Of a stretch of DNA of 64,000 nt, positions 1 to 8,900 are shown one piece after another; the first letter of the stretch is position 1; every line of letters starts with the position of its first letter. The translations under genes and the position numbers were made by a program. The DNA comes from Sulfitobacter sp. EhC04 (GTDB lineage: Bacteria > Pseudomonadota > Alphaproteobacteria > Rhodobacterales > Rhodobacteraceae): the NCBI RefSeq assembly GCF_001650875.1, contig NZ_LXYI01000049.1, positions 21,358 to 85,357 on the forward strand. Reading direction: 5' to 3'. Below the pieces are notes generated by a model. That model did not search any database and was not told the origin of the DNA. It saw only the letters and a program-made list of their open reading frames with translations.

Positions 1-787
1 TGCGCCCCCGGTGCAAGCGCATCGCACCATGGGCAGGTTGAAAATCCATCCCCGCCGCCACAAACCCCGCTTCGATCCGCGCGATATGCAGCGCGTCAAA
101 GCCGATTGCCCGCAGCCCCCAATGATCGCCCGCGTCCCAAAGCCTGTCCCAAAGCGGCAAGGCGTCGTTCCATGGCACCCAAAGTTCATAGCCCAGATCG
201 CCAGTGAACCCGGTCCGCGAAATCCACAGGCCCGGTTCGACCTCGCGCCAGTCAAAGGGTTTCATATCCGCGACATCCAACCCCGCGTCCTTGAGAAGCG
301 AATAAGACGTCGGCCCCTGTAGGGACAGCGCTGCAATACTGTCGCTTTCGTCGGTCACCTCAACGTCGAAACCATAGGCACCATCCAGCAGCCAGCTGAA
401 CATGCGTTCCTGACAACACAGACGGAAATCCCTGGCCGAAAAGCGGAACAGCGTGCCGTCGTCGATCAACATCCCTTCCTCATCACACCACATGACATAG
501 CCCACGCGCCCATCACCGATCTTGGCCACGTCGCGGGTGACAACACGGTTGATCATCGCCTGCGCATCAGGGCCGGTGATGCGGTACTTGTGCATCGGCG
601 AGATGTCGAAAAGCGTCGCTTGGTTGCGAATGGCAAAGTATTCAAACTCCGCCGTGTCGAGCACGGAAGGAGAGATGTAACCAGCCCAGTCCATCCAACC
701 CTGCGCAAGGCTAAGCGGTGCCAGCCGGTCGTGGAACGGGCCGGGGATCAACCCGATGGCTACGGTTTTCGCGGCAGATTGGGTCAT
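1..787 (-). CDS. GcvT-family aminomethyltransferase/demethylase, C-terminus outside window
   Basis: The first 262 residues are open without a stop and run off the window edge. The protein resembles the GcvT/DmdA family, which moves a one-carbon group from an amine or sulfonium compound to tetrahydrofolate in the cytoplasm. Visible hallmarks are the early 'FDISPMHKYRITGPDA' stretch (about residues 60-75), the 'ISRTGFTGDLGYELWVP' core (about 190-206) and 'LRAIGFDALHIARIEAG'. The start ATG overlaps the stop of the upstream FAD oxidoreductase (ATGA), so the two are translationally coupled. The substrate cannot be read from sequence; pairing with FAD oxidoreductases suggests a methylated amine or amino acid (inference). 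Confidence 0.85.
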   Translation of the reverse strand, partial: MTQSAAKTVAIGLIPGPFHDRLAPLSLAQGWMDWAGYISPSVLDTAEFEYFAIRNQATLFDISPMHKYRITGPDAQAMINRVVTRDVAKIGDGRVGYVMWCDEEGMLIDDGTLFRFSARDFRLCCQERMFSWLLDGAYGFDVEVTDESDSIAALSLQGPTSYSLLKDAGLDVADMKPFDWREVEPGLWISRTGFTGDLGYELWVPWNDALPLWDRLWDAGDHWGLRAIGFDALHIARIEAGFVAAGMDFQPAHGAMRLHRGR

Positions 788-2328
788 GTCGGTATCCCAT
801 CTTCCAAGAGGCAACGTGCGGCATTGCGCCCGGGCGATCCGGTCACGTCACCGCCCGGATGGGCTGATGCCCCGCAAAGGTAAAAGCCCCGCACCCCGAA
901 GGCATAGCGCGACAGCCCGTTTACCGGACGGACCGTCAGCAACTGATCAATGCTCAACTCGCCGTGGTGCCAATGGCCGCCTGGCGCGCCCGTGCTGGCG
1001 GCGATATCATCGGGTGTCAGAAGACTGCTGTGCGTGATGATATCTGAGAGAGCCGGCATATAGATTGCCAGCGTGTCAGTGATCCGTCTGGTCAGCTTTG
1101 CCCGCGCTGCATCCGTCCAGCCGCCTTCGGGGTCAAACGGCACATAGCTCACAACCGCCGACAACACCTGCTGACCTTTGGTGCACAGCGACGGATCACT
1201 CAGCGACGGCAGCACGGCCTCGATCACTGGCGCATCAGAAGCACGGCCATATTTCACTGGGTTAAAGGCGCGCTCAACATATGTCGCAGAGGGTGCCACG
1301 ATCAGTCGGCCGGCCTTTTGTGCATCACTCAGCCCCGGCAAGTCCGGCACAGCGCTCAGCACCAGGTTCAGCTTGGCCACCGTCCCTCTGGCCCGCATCT
1401 TGCGCAGGCGGCGTGTGGCCTCAATGTCGAAATGCTGCGCACCGGCAAGCTGCATCGTCAACGGTGCACCAATGCTCGACAGGACCGCGCCTGCGGCTAG
1501 TACCGTACCGTCTTGCAAGGTAACCCCGCGCACCCCGTCATCTTTTACCGTGATCGCAGAAACACCCGTGCCGTAGCGGATCGTCGCCCCAGCAGCGGTG
1601 GCCGCCGCCTCGAACGCGCCGAACCCGCCAATGGGCCAGGCCACCTCGCCCCCCTGCCCCATACGGTACATCAACGAAAACACCGACCCCGGAGCGCGCG
1701 GCCCACTAAACGCGCCGCGCACCGCATCGGCGGCCAACGCACCCGCAACGGGACCATCCGGCAAATCGTCGAGCAGCAAGTCATAGGCGTTCGACAGGAT
1801 GACCCGCAGGAATTCCCGCATGTCCGCCTTGCCCATCCGCTTGAGGTTCAGTCCCAGCTTTGCCAGTCCGCCAAGGTCGCGCAGGCTGGCGAGGCTCGCC
1901 AACCCTTCCGCCAGCGACGGCGGCGGGGCATCGGAGAGCTGGCCCAACAGGGCGGCGAACCGCACCAACCGTGCGTGTAATGCAGTAAAAGCCTCCGCCT
2001 CCGGATGCGCGCTGCCATCCGCGTAACAAAGGGTACCGCCGGTCATTTCTACGTGCTTGCCGTCAGGGGACAGCGCAAGGGTAGGCAGCCTGCGCGTCTC
2101 GATATCAAGACCGATATCCTTTGCGACCGCCGGGCTGAGGTTGTAGAGCAGATGTGCAATGTCGGGCCCCCGCGCGCCTTCCGCAAAATCAACCATCCGC
2201 GCCATGCCGCCCGCCTGTTCGGCTCTCTCAACCACGCAGACCCGCTTGCCCTTGCGCGCCAGCATGGTGGCCGCTGTCAGCCCGTTATGTCCGGCCCCAA
2301 TTACGATCACGTCAAAGCGTTCGGTCAT
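784..2328 (-). CDS. FAD-dependent oxidoreductase, phytoene-desaturase/PYROXD2-like (second copy)
   Basis: A 514-residue flavoprotein. The N-terminus carries the dinucleotide-binding motif GAGHNG at residues 11-16, followed by an acidic-ending second strand (VVERAEQAGGMA). The C-terminus has the FAD-closing segment 'GASAHPGGDVTGSPGRNAAR'. This places it in the carotenoid-desaturase-like amine oxidase superfamily. It is paralogous to the gene just upstream, whose stop overlaps its start by ATGA, and its own stop overlaps the GcvT start. It is unlikely to make carotenoids because no phytoene synthase or prenyltransferase lies nearby. Oxidation of an amine feeding the GcvT partner is my inference. 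Confidence 0.85.
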   Translation of the reverse strand: MTERFDVIVIGAGHNGLTAATMLARKGKRVCVVERAEQAGGMARMVDFAEGARGPDIAHLLYNLSPAVAKDIGLDIETRRLPTLALSPDGKHVEMTGGTLCYADGSAHPEAEAFTALHARLVRFAALLGQLSDAPPPSLAEGLASLASLRDLGGLAKLGLNLKRMGKADMREFLRVILSNAYDLLLDDLPDGPVAGALAADAVRGAFSGPRAPGSVFSLMYRMGQGGEVAWPIGGFGAFEAAATAAGATIRYGTGVSAITVKDDGVRGVTLQDGTVLAAGAVLSSIGAPLTMQLAGAQHFDIEATRRLRKMRARGTVAKLNLVLSAVPDLPGLSDAQKAGRLIVAPSATYVERAFNPVKYGRASDAPVIEAVLPSLSDPSLCTKGQQVLSAVVSYVPFDPEGGWTDAARAKLTRRITDTLAIYMPALSDIITHSSLLTPDDIAASTGAPGGHWHHGELSIDQLLTVRPVNGLSRYAFGVRGFYLCGASAHPGGDVTGSPGRNAARCLLEDGIPT

Positions 2329-3959
2329 GCCGCGAACCTCGGCATTGCGCGGCCCTTGCCCGCGCGGCGCAGAATTTCGCGCGCCGCGTTCGCTCCGGGT
2401 GCCGCCATGACACCCCCACCCGGATGACTGGACGACCCGACCATGAACAGCCCTTCGATGGGGGTTGAATAGTCCGAATAGCCCGGCACTGGCCGGTTAA
2501 AGAGCAATTGATCAAACGTCAGCTCGCCCTGAAAGATATTGCCTTCGGTCAGCCCGACCTCGTTCTCGATGTCGAGCGGTGTGCGTACCTCGGCATGAAC
2601 GATCCGGTTGCGTATGTCCGGCATCGCCTGTTCAATCTTGTCGTAAACGCAATTGGCCAGCTCCGCCCGCTTGGCATCGGTCCAGTTCTGCCCGGACCGC
2701 AGGCCATCTACCTCAAGATCATAGGGGGCGTATTGCACGAAGACCGTCATCATATGCTTGCCCGGCGGTGCCATCGTCGGGTCGATCTGGCTGGGGATCA
2801 GCATGTCGAAATAGGGCTCGGCGGACCAGCGCCCTTCTTTCCAGTCGTCATACCCGCGTTCCAACTCGGCCAGCGATGTCGAACAATGCAGATCACCGCG
2901 CAGAAACGGCGCGCCCCTGGGGGCCGCAGGGAAATCAGGCAATCGGTCCAGCGCAATGTTCAGCTTGGCCGACGAGCCGCGAATTTTGAACCGATTGACA
3001 GCCCTGGTAAACTCCTCAGGCACATGGGCCGCATCGACATGGTGCTGGAACGTCCGCTTGACATCCATGTTGGACGCCACGATGGGCGCGTCGAAGGTAT
3101 CGCCATTCTCCAGCGCCACGCCAACGATCTTGCCATCTTTCACCCGAAAGCTGTCGATCCCGGATCCGGTACGTATCTCGCCGCCCGCTTCCGCAAAGGC
3201 CATGCCAAGCGCCCTGGAGATTGACCCCATGCCGCCGCGCGCAAAACCCCAGGCGCCGATGGCACCATCCACGTCACCCATGTAGTGATGCAGCAGCACA
3301 TAGGCCGTACCGGGCGAATAGACCCCTAAACCGGTGCCAATGATGCCCGAACCTGCAAGATGCGCCTTGATCAGGTCACTCTCGAAATGCTCATCAAGAA
3401 AATCACCGATGGACATGGTCCAGAAACGGATCGTTTCGCCCAGTTCCTTTGCCCCCAGCCCGTGCGCCTTCTTCACCAGAAACGCCAACTCTCCGAGGTC
3501 GCGGGGATGCAGCGATGTCGGGTCCGGTGCATTGCGCAGCAGAAAGGGCCGGATAAAACGGCACTGTCGCATCACCGTCTGCGAAAAGCGCCCGTAGGCG
3601 TCAACATCGCGGGGCTCATGGCGCGCGATCTCGCGCTCCAGCGCGTTGTGATCGGACATGTAGGCAAAATAATCATTGTCTTGGGTAAATGTCGCACCGC
3701 CCTCGTAGGGGATCACCTGCAAGCCAAAGCGCGGCAATTCGAGGTCGCGCACAATTTCGCGGCGCAGCAGCGAACAGACATACGAACAGTTGGAATAAGT
3801 CCAGCCATCATGCAGCGACCGGCTGACAGCCGCCCCACCGATCCAGTCGTTTTTCTCTACGATCAGCGTCTTCAGCCCGGCCTTGGCGAGATAGCAACCG
3901 GCTGTCAGTCCGTTGTGCCCTGCCCCGACGATGATCGCGTCATATTTTGCCACACTCAT
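2325..3959 (-). CDS. FAD-dependent oxidoreductase, phytoene-desaturase/PYROXD2-like (first copy)
   Basis: A 544-residue flavoprotein and first gene of a three-gene operon. I chose the ATG preceded by GGGAGG at a good distance; the frame stays open further upstream, but that would read through the divergent promoter. GAGHNG lies at residues 12-17, and the C-terminal 'GSSSHPGGGVMAAPGANAAR' matches the second copy, so the two arose by duplication or could form a heteromer. Function is undefined in this family; the bacterial members are usually annotated only as NAD(P)/FAD-dependent oxidoreductases. Confidence 0.85.
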   Translation of the reverse strand: MSVAKYDAIIVGAGHNGLTAGCYLAKAGLKTLIVEKNDWIGGAAVSRSLHDGWTYSNCSYVCSLLRREIVRDLELPRFGLQVIPYEGGATFTQDNDYFAYMSDHNALEREIARHEPRDVDAYGRFSQTVMRQCRFIRPFLLRNAPDPTSLHPRDLGELAFLVKKAHGLGAKELGETIRFWTMSIGDFLDEHFESDLIKAHLAGSGIIGTGLGVYSPGTAYVLLHHYMGDVDGAIGAWGFARGGMGSISRALGMAFAEAGGEIRTGSGIDSFRVKDGKIVGVALENGDTFDAPIVASNMDVKRTFQHHVDAAHVPEEFTRAVNRFKIRGSSAKLNIALDRLPDFPAAPRGAPFLRGDLHCSTSLAELERGYDDWKEGRWSAEPYFDMLIPSQIDPTMAPPGKHMMTVFVQYAPYDLEVDGLRSGQNWTDAKRAELANCVYDKIEQAMPDIRNRIVHAEVRTPLDIENEVGLTEGNIFQGELTFDQLLFNRPVPGYSDYSTPIEGLFMVGSSSHPGGGVMAAPGANAAREILRRAGKGRAMPRFAA

Positions 3960-4018
3960 GCATCGCCTCCCTGATCCTTCGCCCAGTCTTAGCGAAGCAG
4001 CGGAATGTCGTAAAGTTT

Positions 4019-4032
4019 TTTGAGCGCTCAAA
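4019..4032. promoter_or_regulatory. 14-bp perfect palindrome, likely TetR operator
   Basis: TTTGAGCGCTCAAA is a perfect inverted repeat in the 142-bp gap between the FAD-oxidoreductase operon and the divergent TetR gene. It resembles the TTGAACGTTCAA type of site known for BetI-class TetR regulators. Its position would let the regulator control both itself and the operon. Confidence 0.6.
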
Positions 4033-4101
4033 TAAAAACAATTGGCATGACAACCTCGCCCGTCTGTGAAAAAACTACCGGACCCCGGTGGAGGAATGGG
4101 T

Positions 4102-4725
4102 TTGACCGACGAAAAGACCAAGAGCGCATCAAAGCCCCGCAAGGAGCGAAAGGACAATGCCGACATGCGGCGGCGGCAGTTGCTGGACGCGGCGCGACGT
4201 TCGGTAATCCAGCATGGGCTGGCCAAGACAACCCTCGCCACCGTCGCGGCAGAGGCGGGACTGTCGCAGGGCGTAGCGGTCTTTTACTTCAAATCCAAGA
4301 ACGGGCTGCTGGCCGAAACCCTGCGTGCCCAATACCAGGCCTACGCCGACAATTGGCGTGCCGCGCTCGACAGTGCCGGTCCTGAGCCGTTCGACCGCCT
4401 GATGGCGCTGGTAGCGGCAGATTTCGCGACTGAGGTTTGTTCACCCGAAGCGCTGTCGCTCTGGTTCGCCTTCTGGGGAGAACAGAACTTTGTCCCGCAA
4501 TACGCGGAAATCTGCCGCGAGTTTGACCAGGACCGCGGTGCCGTCATCCGCGACATCTGCCGTTCGCTGATGCCCGGTGCGGAGGAGGATCACGTTGCCC
4601 GCCTGGCCCAGTGGATAGACACGCTGACGGACGGCTTCTGGCAGAACCTGCACCTGCAACCCAAACGGATGACGCCCGCCGATTGCCTCGCCTCGACCCG
4701 CGCGATGATCGCGGCGCTGCTCTGA
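4102..4725 (+). CDS. TetR/AcrR-family regulator, BetI-like
   Basis: About 207 residues, with an N-terminal helix-turn-helix ('TTLATVAAEAGLSQGVAVFYF', split by the recognition helix) and a BetI-like ligand domain ('ALSLWFAFWGE', 'FDQDRGAVI', 'IDTLTDGFWQNL'). Start choice: a GGAGGA sits immediately before an in-frame ATG, too close to serve it, but six bases before a TTG codon two codons later. I therefore favour the TTG start (MTDEKTK...). BetI homologues respond to choline or betaine, so a quaternary or methylated amine effector is plausible. It is divergent from the FAD/GcvT operon and probably regulates it. Confidence 0.85.
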   Translation: MTDEKTKSASKPRKERKDNADMRRRQLLDAARRSVIQHGLAKTTLATVAAEAGLSQGVAVFYFKSKNGLLAETLRAQYQAYADNWRAALDSAGPEPFDRLMALVAADFATEVCSPEALSLWFAFWGEQNFVPQYAEICREFDQDRGAVIRDICRSLMPGAEEDHVARLAQWIDTLTDGFWQNLHLQPKRMTPADCLASTRAMIAALL

Positions 4726-4742
4726 CGATATTGTCGCCCGGC

Positions 4743-4759
4743 GTTGTCACGTTAACTCG
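4743..4759. repeat. Solitary IS6-type terminal repeat remnant
   Basis: GTTGTCACGTTAACTCG is identical to the terminal sequence at the right end of the IS6-type element at 9.6-10.4 kb (read in reverse). Nothing of the body of that element follows; the IS5 element begins four bases later. It is probably the scar of a former IS6 copy. Confidence 0.6.
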
Positions 4760-4763
4760 TGAA

Positions 4764-5815
4764 GGGCTTTATTGCACAAATCGGGGCCTGAGCGCGCATT
4801 CCCTTTCCCCGGACAGACTTATCCTACGGGCTCTGTGACGGGTATGCCAAGGGCGGTGTAGCGGTTGAGCACCGCGATCCGGATCTGGAGCTCAGCAACC
4901 TGTCGGTCGAAGTCTCGGGCCATGAGGCCTTGGCCAAGGAGTTTGACGCAGTTCAACTTCCTCTCTGCGTGGCTTCGGCGGTGATACCCGGTCAACTTTC
5001 GCCACAAGGCACGTCCGAGATATTTACAGGCCCTCACAGCTTCGTTTCGCGCGATAGCACCCGCCGTGGTTTGCTTCCAAAGTTGGGCATTCTTGCGCGG
5101 CGGGATGACGGCAGCGGCACCTCGAGCGGCAATCACATTGTGACATCTGCGCGTGTAATAGGCCCTGACAGCGGTGACCGTGGCAATCTCTTGGTCGGGC
5201 GGGATCTGTTCCAGCAGGTCGGGCAACATAGGGGCGTCGCCGACGTTGCTTGTCGTGACGCCGATCGCGCGGATCTCCAGTGTTTCCTCGTCCATACCGA
5301 GATGCAGCTTGCGCCAAAGGCGCTTCTTTGACCCGCCATGCTTGCGGGCATTCCACTCTCCCTCGCCCTCGGCTTTGATCCCGGTCGCGTCGATCAGCAG
5401 GTGCAAAGGACCCGTTCCTCCGCGGTAAGGGATGGCGACGCTCAGGGTCTTCTGGCGGCAACACAGGGTGCTGAAGTCCGGCACTTTCCAGTCAAGCCCT
5501 GCCAACCGCAACAAGCTTTCGACGAACCCGGTCGTCTGGCGAAGGGGCTTGCCGAACAACACCGTCATCGTGAGACAAACTTGGACTGCCGCATCGCTGA
5601 ACTCGCGCTGACGACCGCGTTTGCCGGTCACTGGCGCATGCCAATCCATCTCGGCATCAAACCAGATCGATAGCGAACCGCGCTGCTGCAGCGCCGTGTT
5701 GTACGAAGGCCAGTTCCTAGTCTTGTACGTCGTAGGGGACCAACTGCTCATGCAAGCCAGCTACCACGCTGGATTCAAACAGGGAATCCCTCACCCCATT
5801 TGTGCAACAAAGCCC
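4764..5815. mobile_element. IS5-family insertion sequence (copy A)
   Basis: Bounded by 18-bp inverted repeats GGGCTTTATTGCACAAAT (left) and the complement of GGGCTTTGTTGCACAAAT (right), with one mismatch. The 1,052-bp length and the terminal sequence fit the IS903-like branch of IS5. I found no matching target duplication at the two ends, so flanking DNA has probably been rearranged. Confidence 0.85.
4819..5751 (-). CDS. IS5-family transposase, catalytic Asp lost
   Basis: 310 residues, full length for the family ('RNWPSYNTALQQRGSLSIWF' at the N-terminus). The first catalytic aspartate is in 'LLIDATGIK' and the glutamate in 'HAERKLNCVKLLG'. The second acidic site, normally read as ADGAYDT in these transposases, is here AVRAYYT, so both aspartates are replaced (codons GTC, AGG, TAC). 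The reading frame is intact but the enzyme is probably inactive. Confidence 0.85.
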   Translation of the reverse strand: MSSWSPTTYKTRNWPSYNTALQQRGSLSIWFDAEMDWHAPVTGKRGRQREFSDAAVQVCLTMTVLFGKPLRQTTGFVESLLRLAGLDWKVPDFSTLCCRQKTLSVAIPYRGGTGPLHLLIDATGIKAEGEGEWNARKHGGSKKRLWRKLHLGMDEETLEIRAIGVTTSNVGDAPMLPDLLEQIPPDQEIATVTAVRAYYTRRCHNVIAARGAAAVIPPRKNAQLWKQTTAGAIARNEAVRACKYLGRALWRKLTGYHRRSHAERKLNCVKLLGQGLMARDFDRQVAELQIRIAVLNRYTALGIPVTEPVG

Positions 5816-5900
5816 TGTCAAGCGGGAAAAGGTGCGGTAGTGCTGCGGTCTCAATTGAGAATGAAGAATGACCTTCCGGAGAAAGTGGCTTCAACCAAAT

Positions 5901-8900
5901 CTAGAACAGGAAATTATCCACTCCCAAATCGCTAATGTTGACATTTATTAATTCGATCGAGCTATCCGACCCAGTGTCGATGACAACATTCCAACGAACC
6001 TGATTTGCAGCAGCAATAACCTGTGTCCAATTTTGGAAAAGATCGACATTCGAAAAATCGATCCTTTCCTGATAGTTGCTCGCATCAAAATCAGCTATTC
6101 TATCATGTCCGTGTCCACCTCTAAATATGAAGCGATCACCATTAAAGCCTCCGAATAATAAATCGTCACCTTCGCCACCTTCGATGGTATCAAACCCGGC
6201 ACCTGCGTATACTGTATCTGTACCGCTCCCACCATGAATTAAGTCATTACCTTGACCGCCGAAAACTCTATCGTTCCCATGCCCGCCCCAGATGTGGTCA
6301 TCGCCATTTTCACCAAAGAGCCCATCGTTATCCAGGCCACCAACTATGTCATCGGCGCCAGTGCCCCCAAAAACTCGATCAAGCCCAGCACCCCCAATTA
6401 GAAGATCATTACCACCGCCACCGTATAGGTTATCCGCCTGGTTACCACCGTCGATAACGTCGTCACCCTCTCCGCCATCAAGGTGATCGAACCCAGCATC
6501 GCCAAAAATTGTATCACTGCCTCCTTCACCAAATACTCCATCGACGGAAAATCCGAAGTTTGAACCTGCGCTGATCCAGTCATTGCCTTCGCCACCATAA
6601 ACACGATCAGCGGAAGCTCCGGCCCAAATTGAGTCACTTCCGGTTCCACCGAAAATTTGATCAAACCCGAACCAACCTAGTAGCACATCATTGCCATGAC
6701 CTCCGGTCAATGAATCCGCTCCTCCACCACCATCAATCGTATCCGAACCATTTCCACCATTAACCGTGTCGAATCCATTGCCTCCAAACAGTAGATCGCC
6801 CCCTCGACCGCCATTTACTAGATCATTTCCTTGAGCGGCTGAGATCTGATCTGCTCCATCACCGCCATGAATCGTGTCGCGCCCCCAGCCCCCGAAAATG
6901 CGATTATCGTGGTCATCACCATTAATAACTTCAGAGGTGGCAGTTCCTCGAATGCCACCTGGCGAAGTATCCATATAACTCAAAGGCATGTTAACCCTTG
7001 ACGGCGGAGTTGGAGCTGCATCCAGGAAGATGGTTGGCGCTATTGTTTGCGGCTCAGGTGGCATTTCACCCGGGACATCCTCGAATACTGGAGGGCTGAT
7101 TGGAGTATCGCTCGGATTTCCAAAGAAGATGAAGTTCTCCACTGTCAAATTGCTTGAGTTTAGGGCGTTTCCATCCCTAGTGCGAATTTCAAAGGTCTCG
7201 GCTCCAAATTCTAAGGTCGCACCCCAACTCCTAGAAATGATTTGTACTCCGGCAAGGCCACTTAAGAATTCAAAATTAGAAAGGTCGATTACATCGATAC
7301 CTAACTCGAAGTCTGAAATAACATCAACGGAGCTGTCATGATCAAATCGAAAGGTGTCGATCCCATCACCCCCCTCAAGTGTGTCTTCGCCAGCGCCATC
7401 AACTAGAAGGTCATCACCATCCCCTCCAACAATGGAATCATGACCGATATCACCCCGTAAGACATCATTACCTTGAAATCCAAAGAGACTGTCGTTTCCG
7501 CCACTTCCATAGATTGTATCATCTCCACCCCAACCAGACAGAAAGTCATTGCCACGACCGCCGTCAACAAAGTCCGAATGCGCTCCTGCAACGATATGGT
7601 CGTTTCCATCGCCGCCAAAAATTGTATCCTCGCCCCTTCCCGTTCGGATTGTGTCATCACCATCTAAACCATGAATCACTTGCGAGCCATGGTCCTCAAT
7701 AATTCTATCTGATCGATTGGATCCAGTTATAGTGCCAGCCGTTGGAATTTGATAGACCAATTCAATAACTTCATATGGGTTAAGTGTGAAGTTAAACACA
7801 CCGAATGGATTCCCATTTAAAACGTCCAATTGTGTTATTTGGGCCTGCGCGTCATGTTCGTTGAAATAATATACTTCACCATTGATGATTGTTGAGTTTG
7901 GTGCAGTCCACCCCTGCTCCATAGGATTCCAATGCCGTCCATCTGCGGTGGCCGGATCATAACCTACCAACGTTGCAGACGACAGCGAAGCGCCATGCCC
8001 GAAATTACCGAGGCTAAACGAAACGTCTTCAATATTCTCGGACCTTGATGTGACATAAACTACAAATGTACTATCGTCTGAATAGACGTACGATTGGACA
8101 GAGGAGTTTTCTCCACTGAATCCAGTGGCCAATGCCTCCATGCCAACTAGTCGGGATGACATCATATCAAAAATCGCCCCGCCAACTGTATTCACCACGA
8201 TATCGGTTTCCGGGTCCACGATGGTCACATTTGAACCGGCCAAGTCGTTTGTTGTATTATGCCGTGGAGGCCAAACATATGCTGTGTCAACGCCCAACTC
8301 TATCATAAACTGGAATTGTGCGATAAGCGCGGATGCGGCCCGCATTCCCAGATTATAGAGGTTTCCGTTGTTTATATTCCATTCCGTAATATTTAGACTT
8401 AGTTCATGATTAAAATGGCTCTGCCAGATGGAATAATCGAGCCCAATCATATTGTCAGCGTCTGATAGATCCCCCAAGTACTGGTTGCTCTGTCGGAAGT
8501 AGTAGTGTTCCACAGCCCCGTCTATGAGTAATTGTGCTTCTGGAGAGAGTGCATCCAAGATAGCTTCATTTGCCATTATTGTGCGAGTGATCCAACCCTC
8601 GTCAATATTACGAAAGTCGGATGCAATTCCGCCTGCGTATCCCATCTGAACCCAAATATCGATATTGGTGTTTGCCTCTTGTAAAGCATCACCAATAGCA
8701 ATCGTCGCTTCATTTGCAATTTCGCCATAAGCGGTTTCTCCTTGCTCCTGCCAGTACTCATTGCCTATCTCAAATGCCAATATATTATCGCCATAATCTG
8801 CCAGGAGTAGTCGTGTAAATTCACGCAACTCATCCTCTCCAGGATATCCAGCAAAAGTTGGAATGACTACAACTACTTCGTGGCCATTCTCCTGCGCCCA

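Noticed and set aside
784..3959. Carotenoid biosynthesis cluster based on phytoene-desaturase similarity
   Set aside because: No phytoene synthase, GGPP synthase or cyclase nearby, and the genes are coupled to a GcvT protein instead.
4755..5824. 9-bp target duplication around IS5 copy A
   Set aside because: The nine bases on the left (ACTCGTGAA) and right (TGTCAAGCG) do not match.
6000..7700. Short repeated units that could suggest a CRISPR or satellite array
   Set aside because: They are degenerate 27-bp codon repeats for the RTX GGxGxDxx motif inside an open gene; there are no constant repeats with unique spacers.
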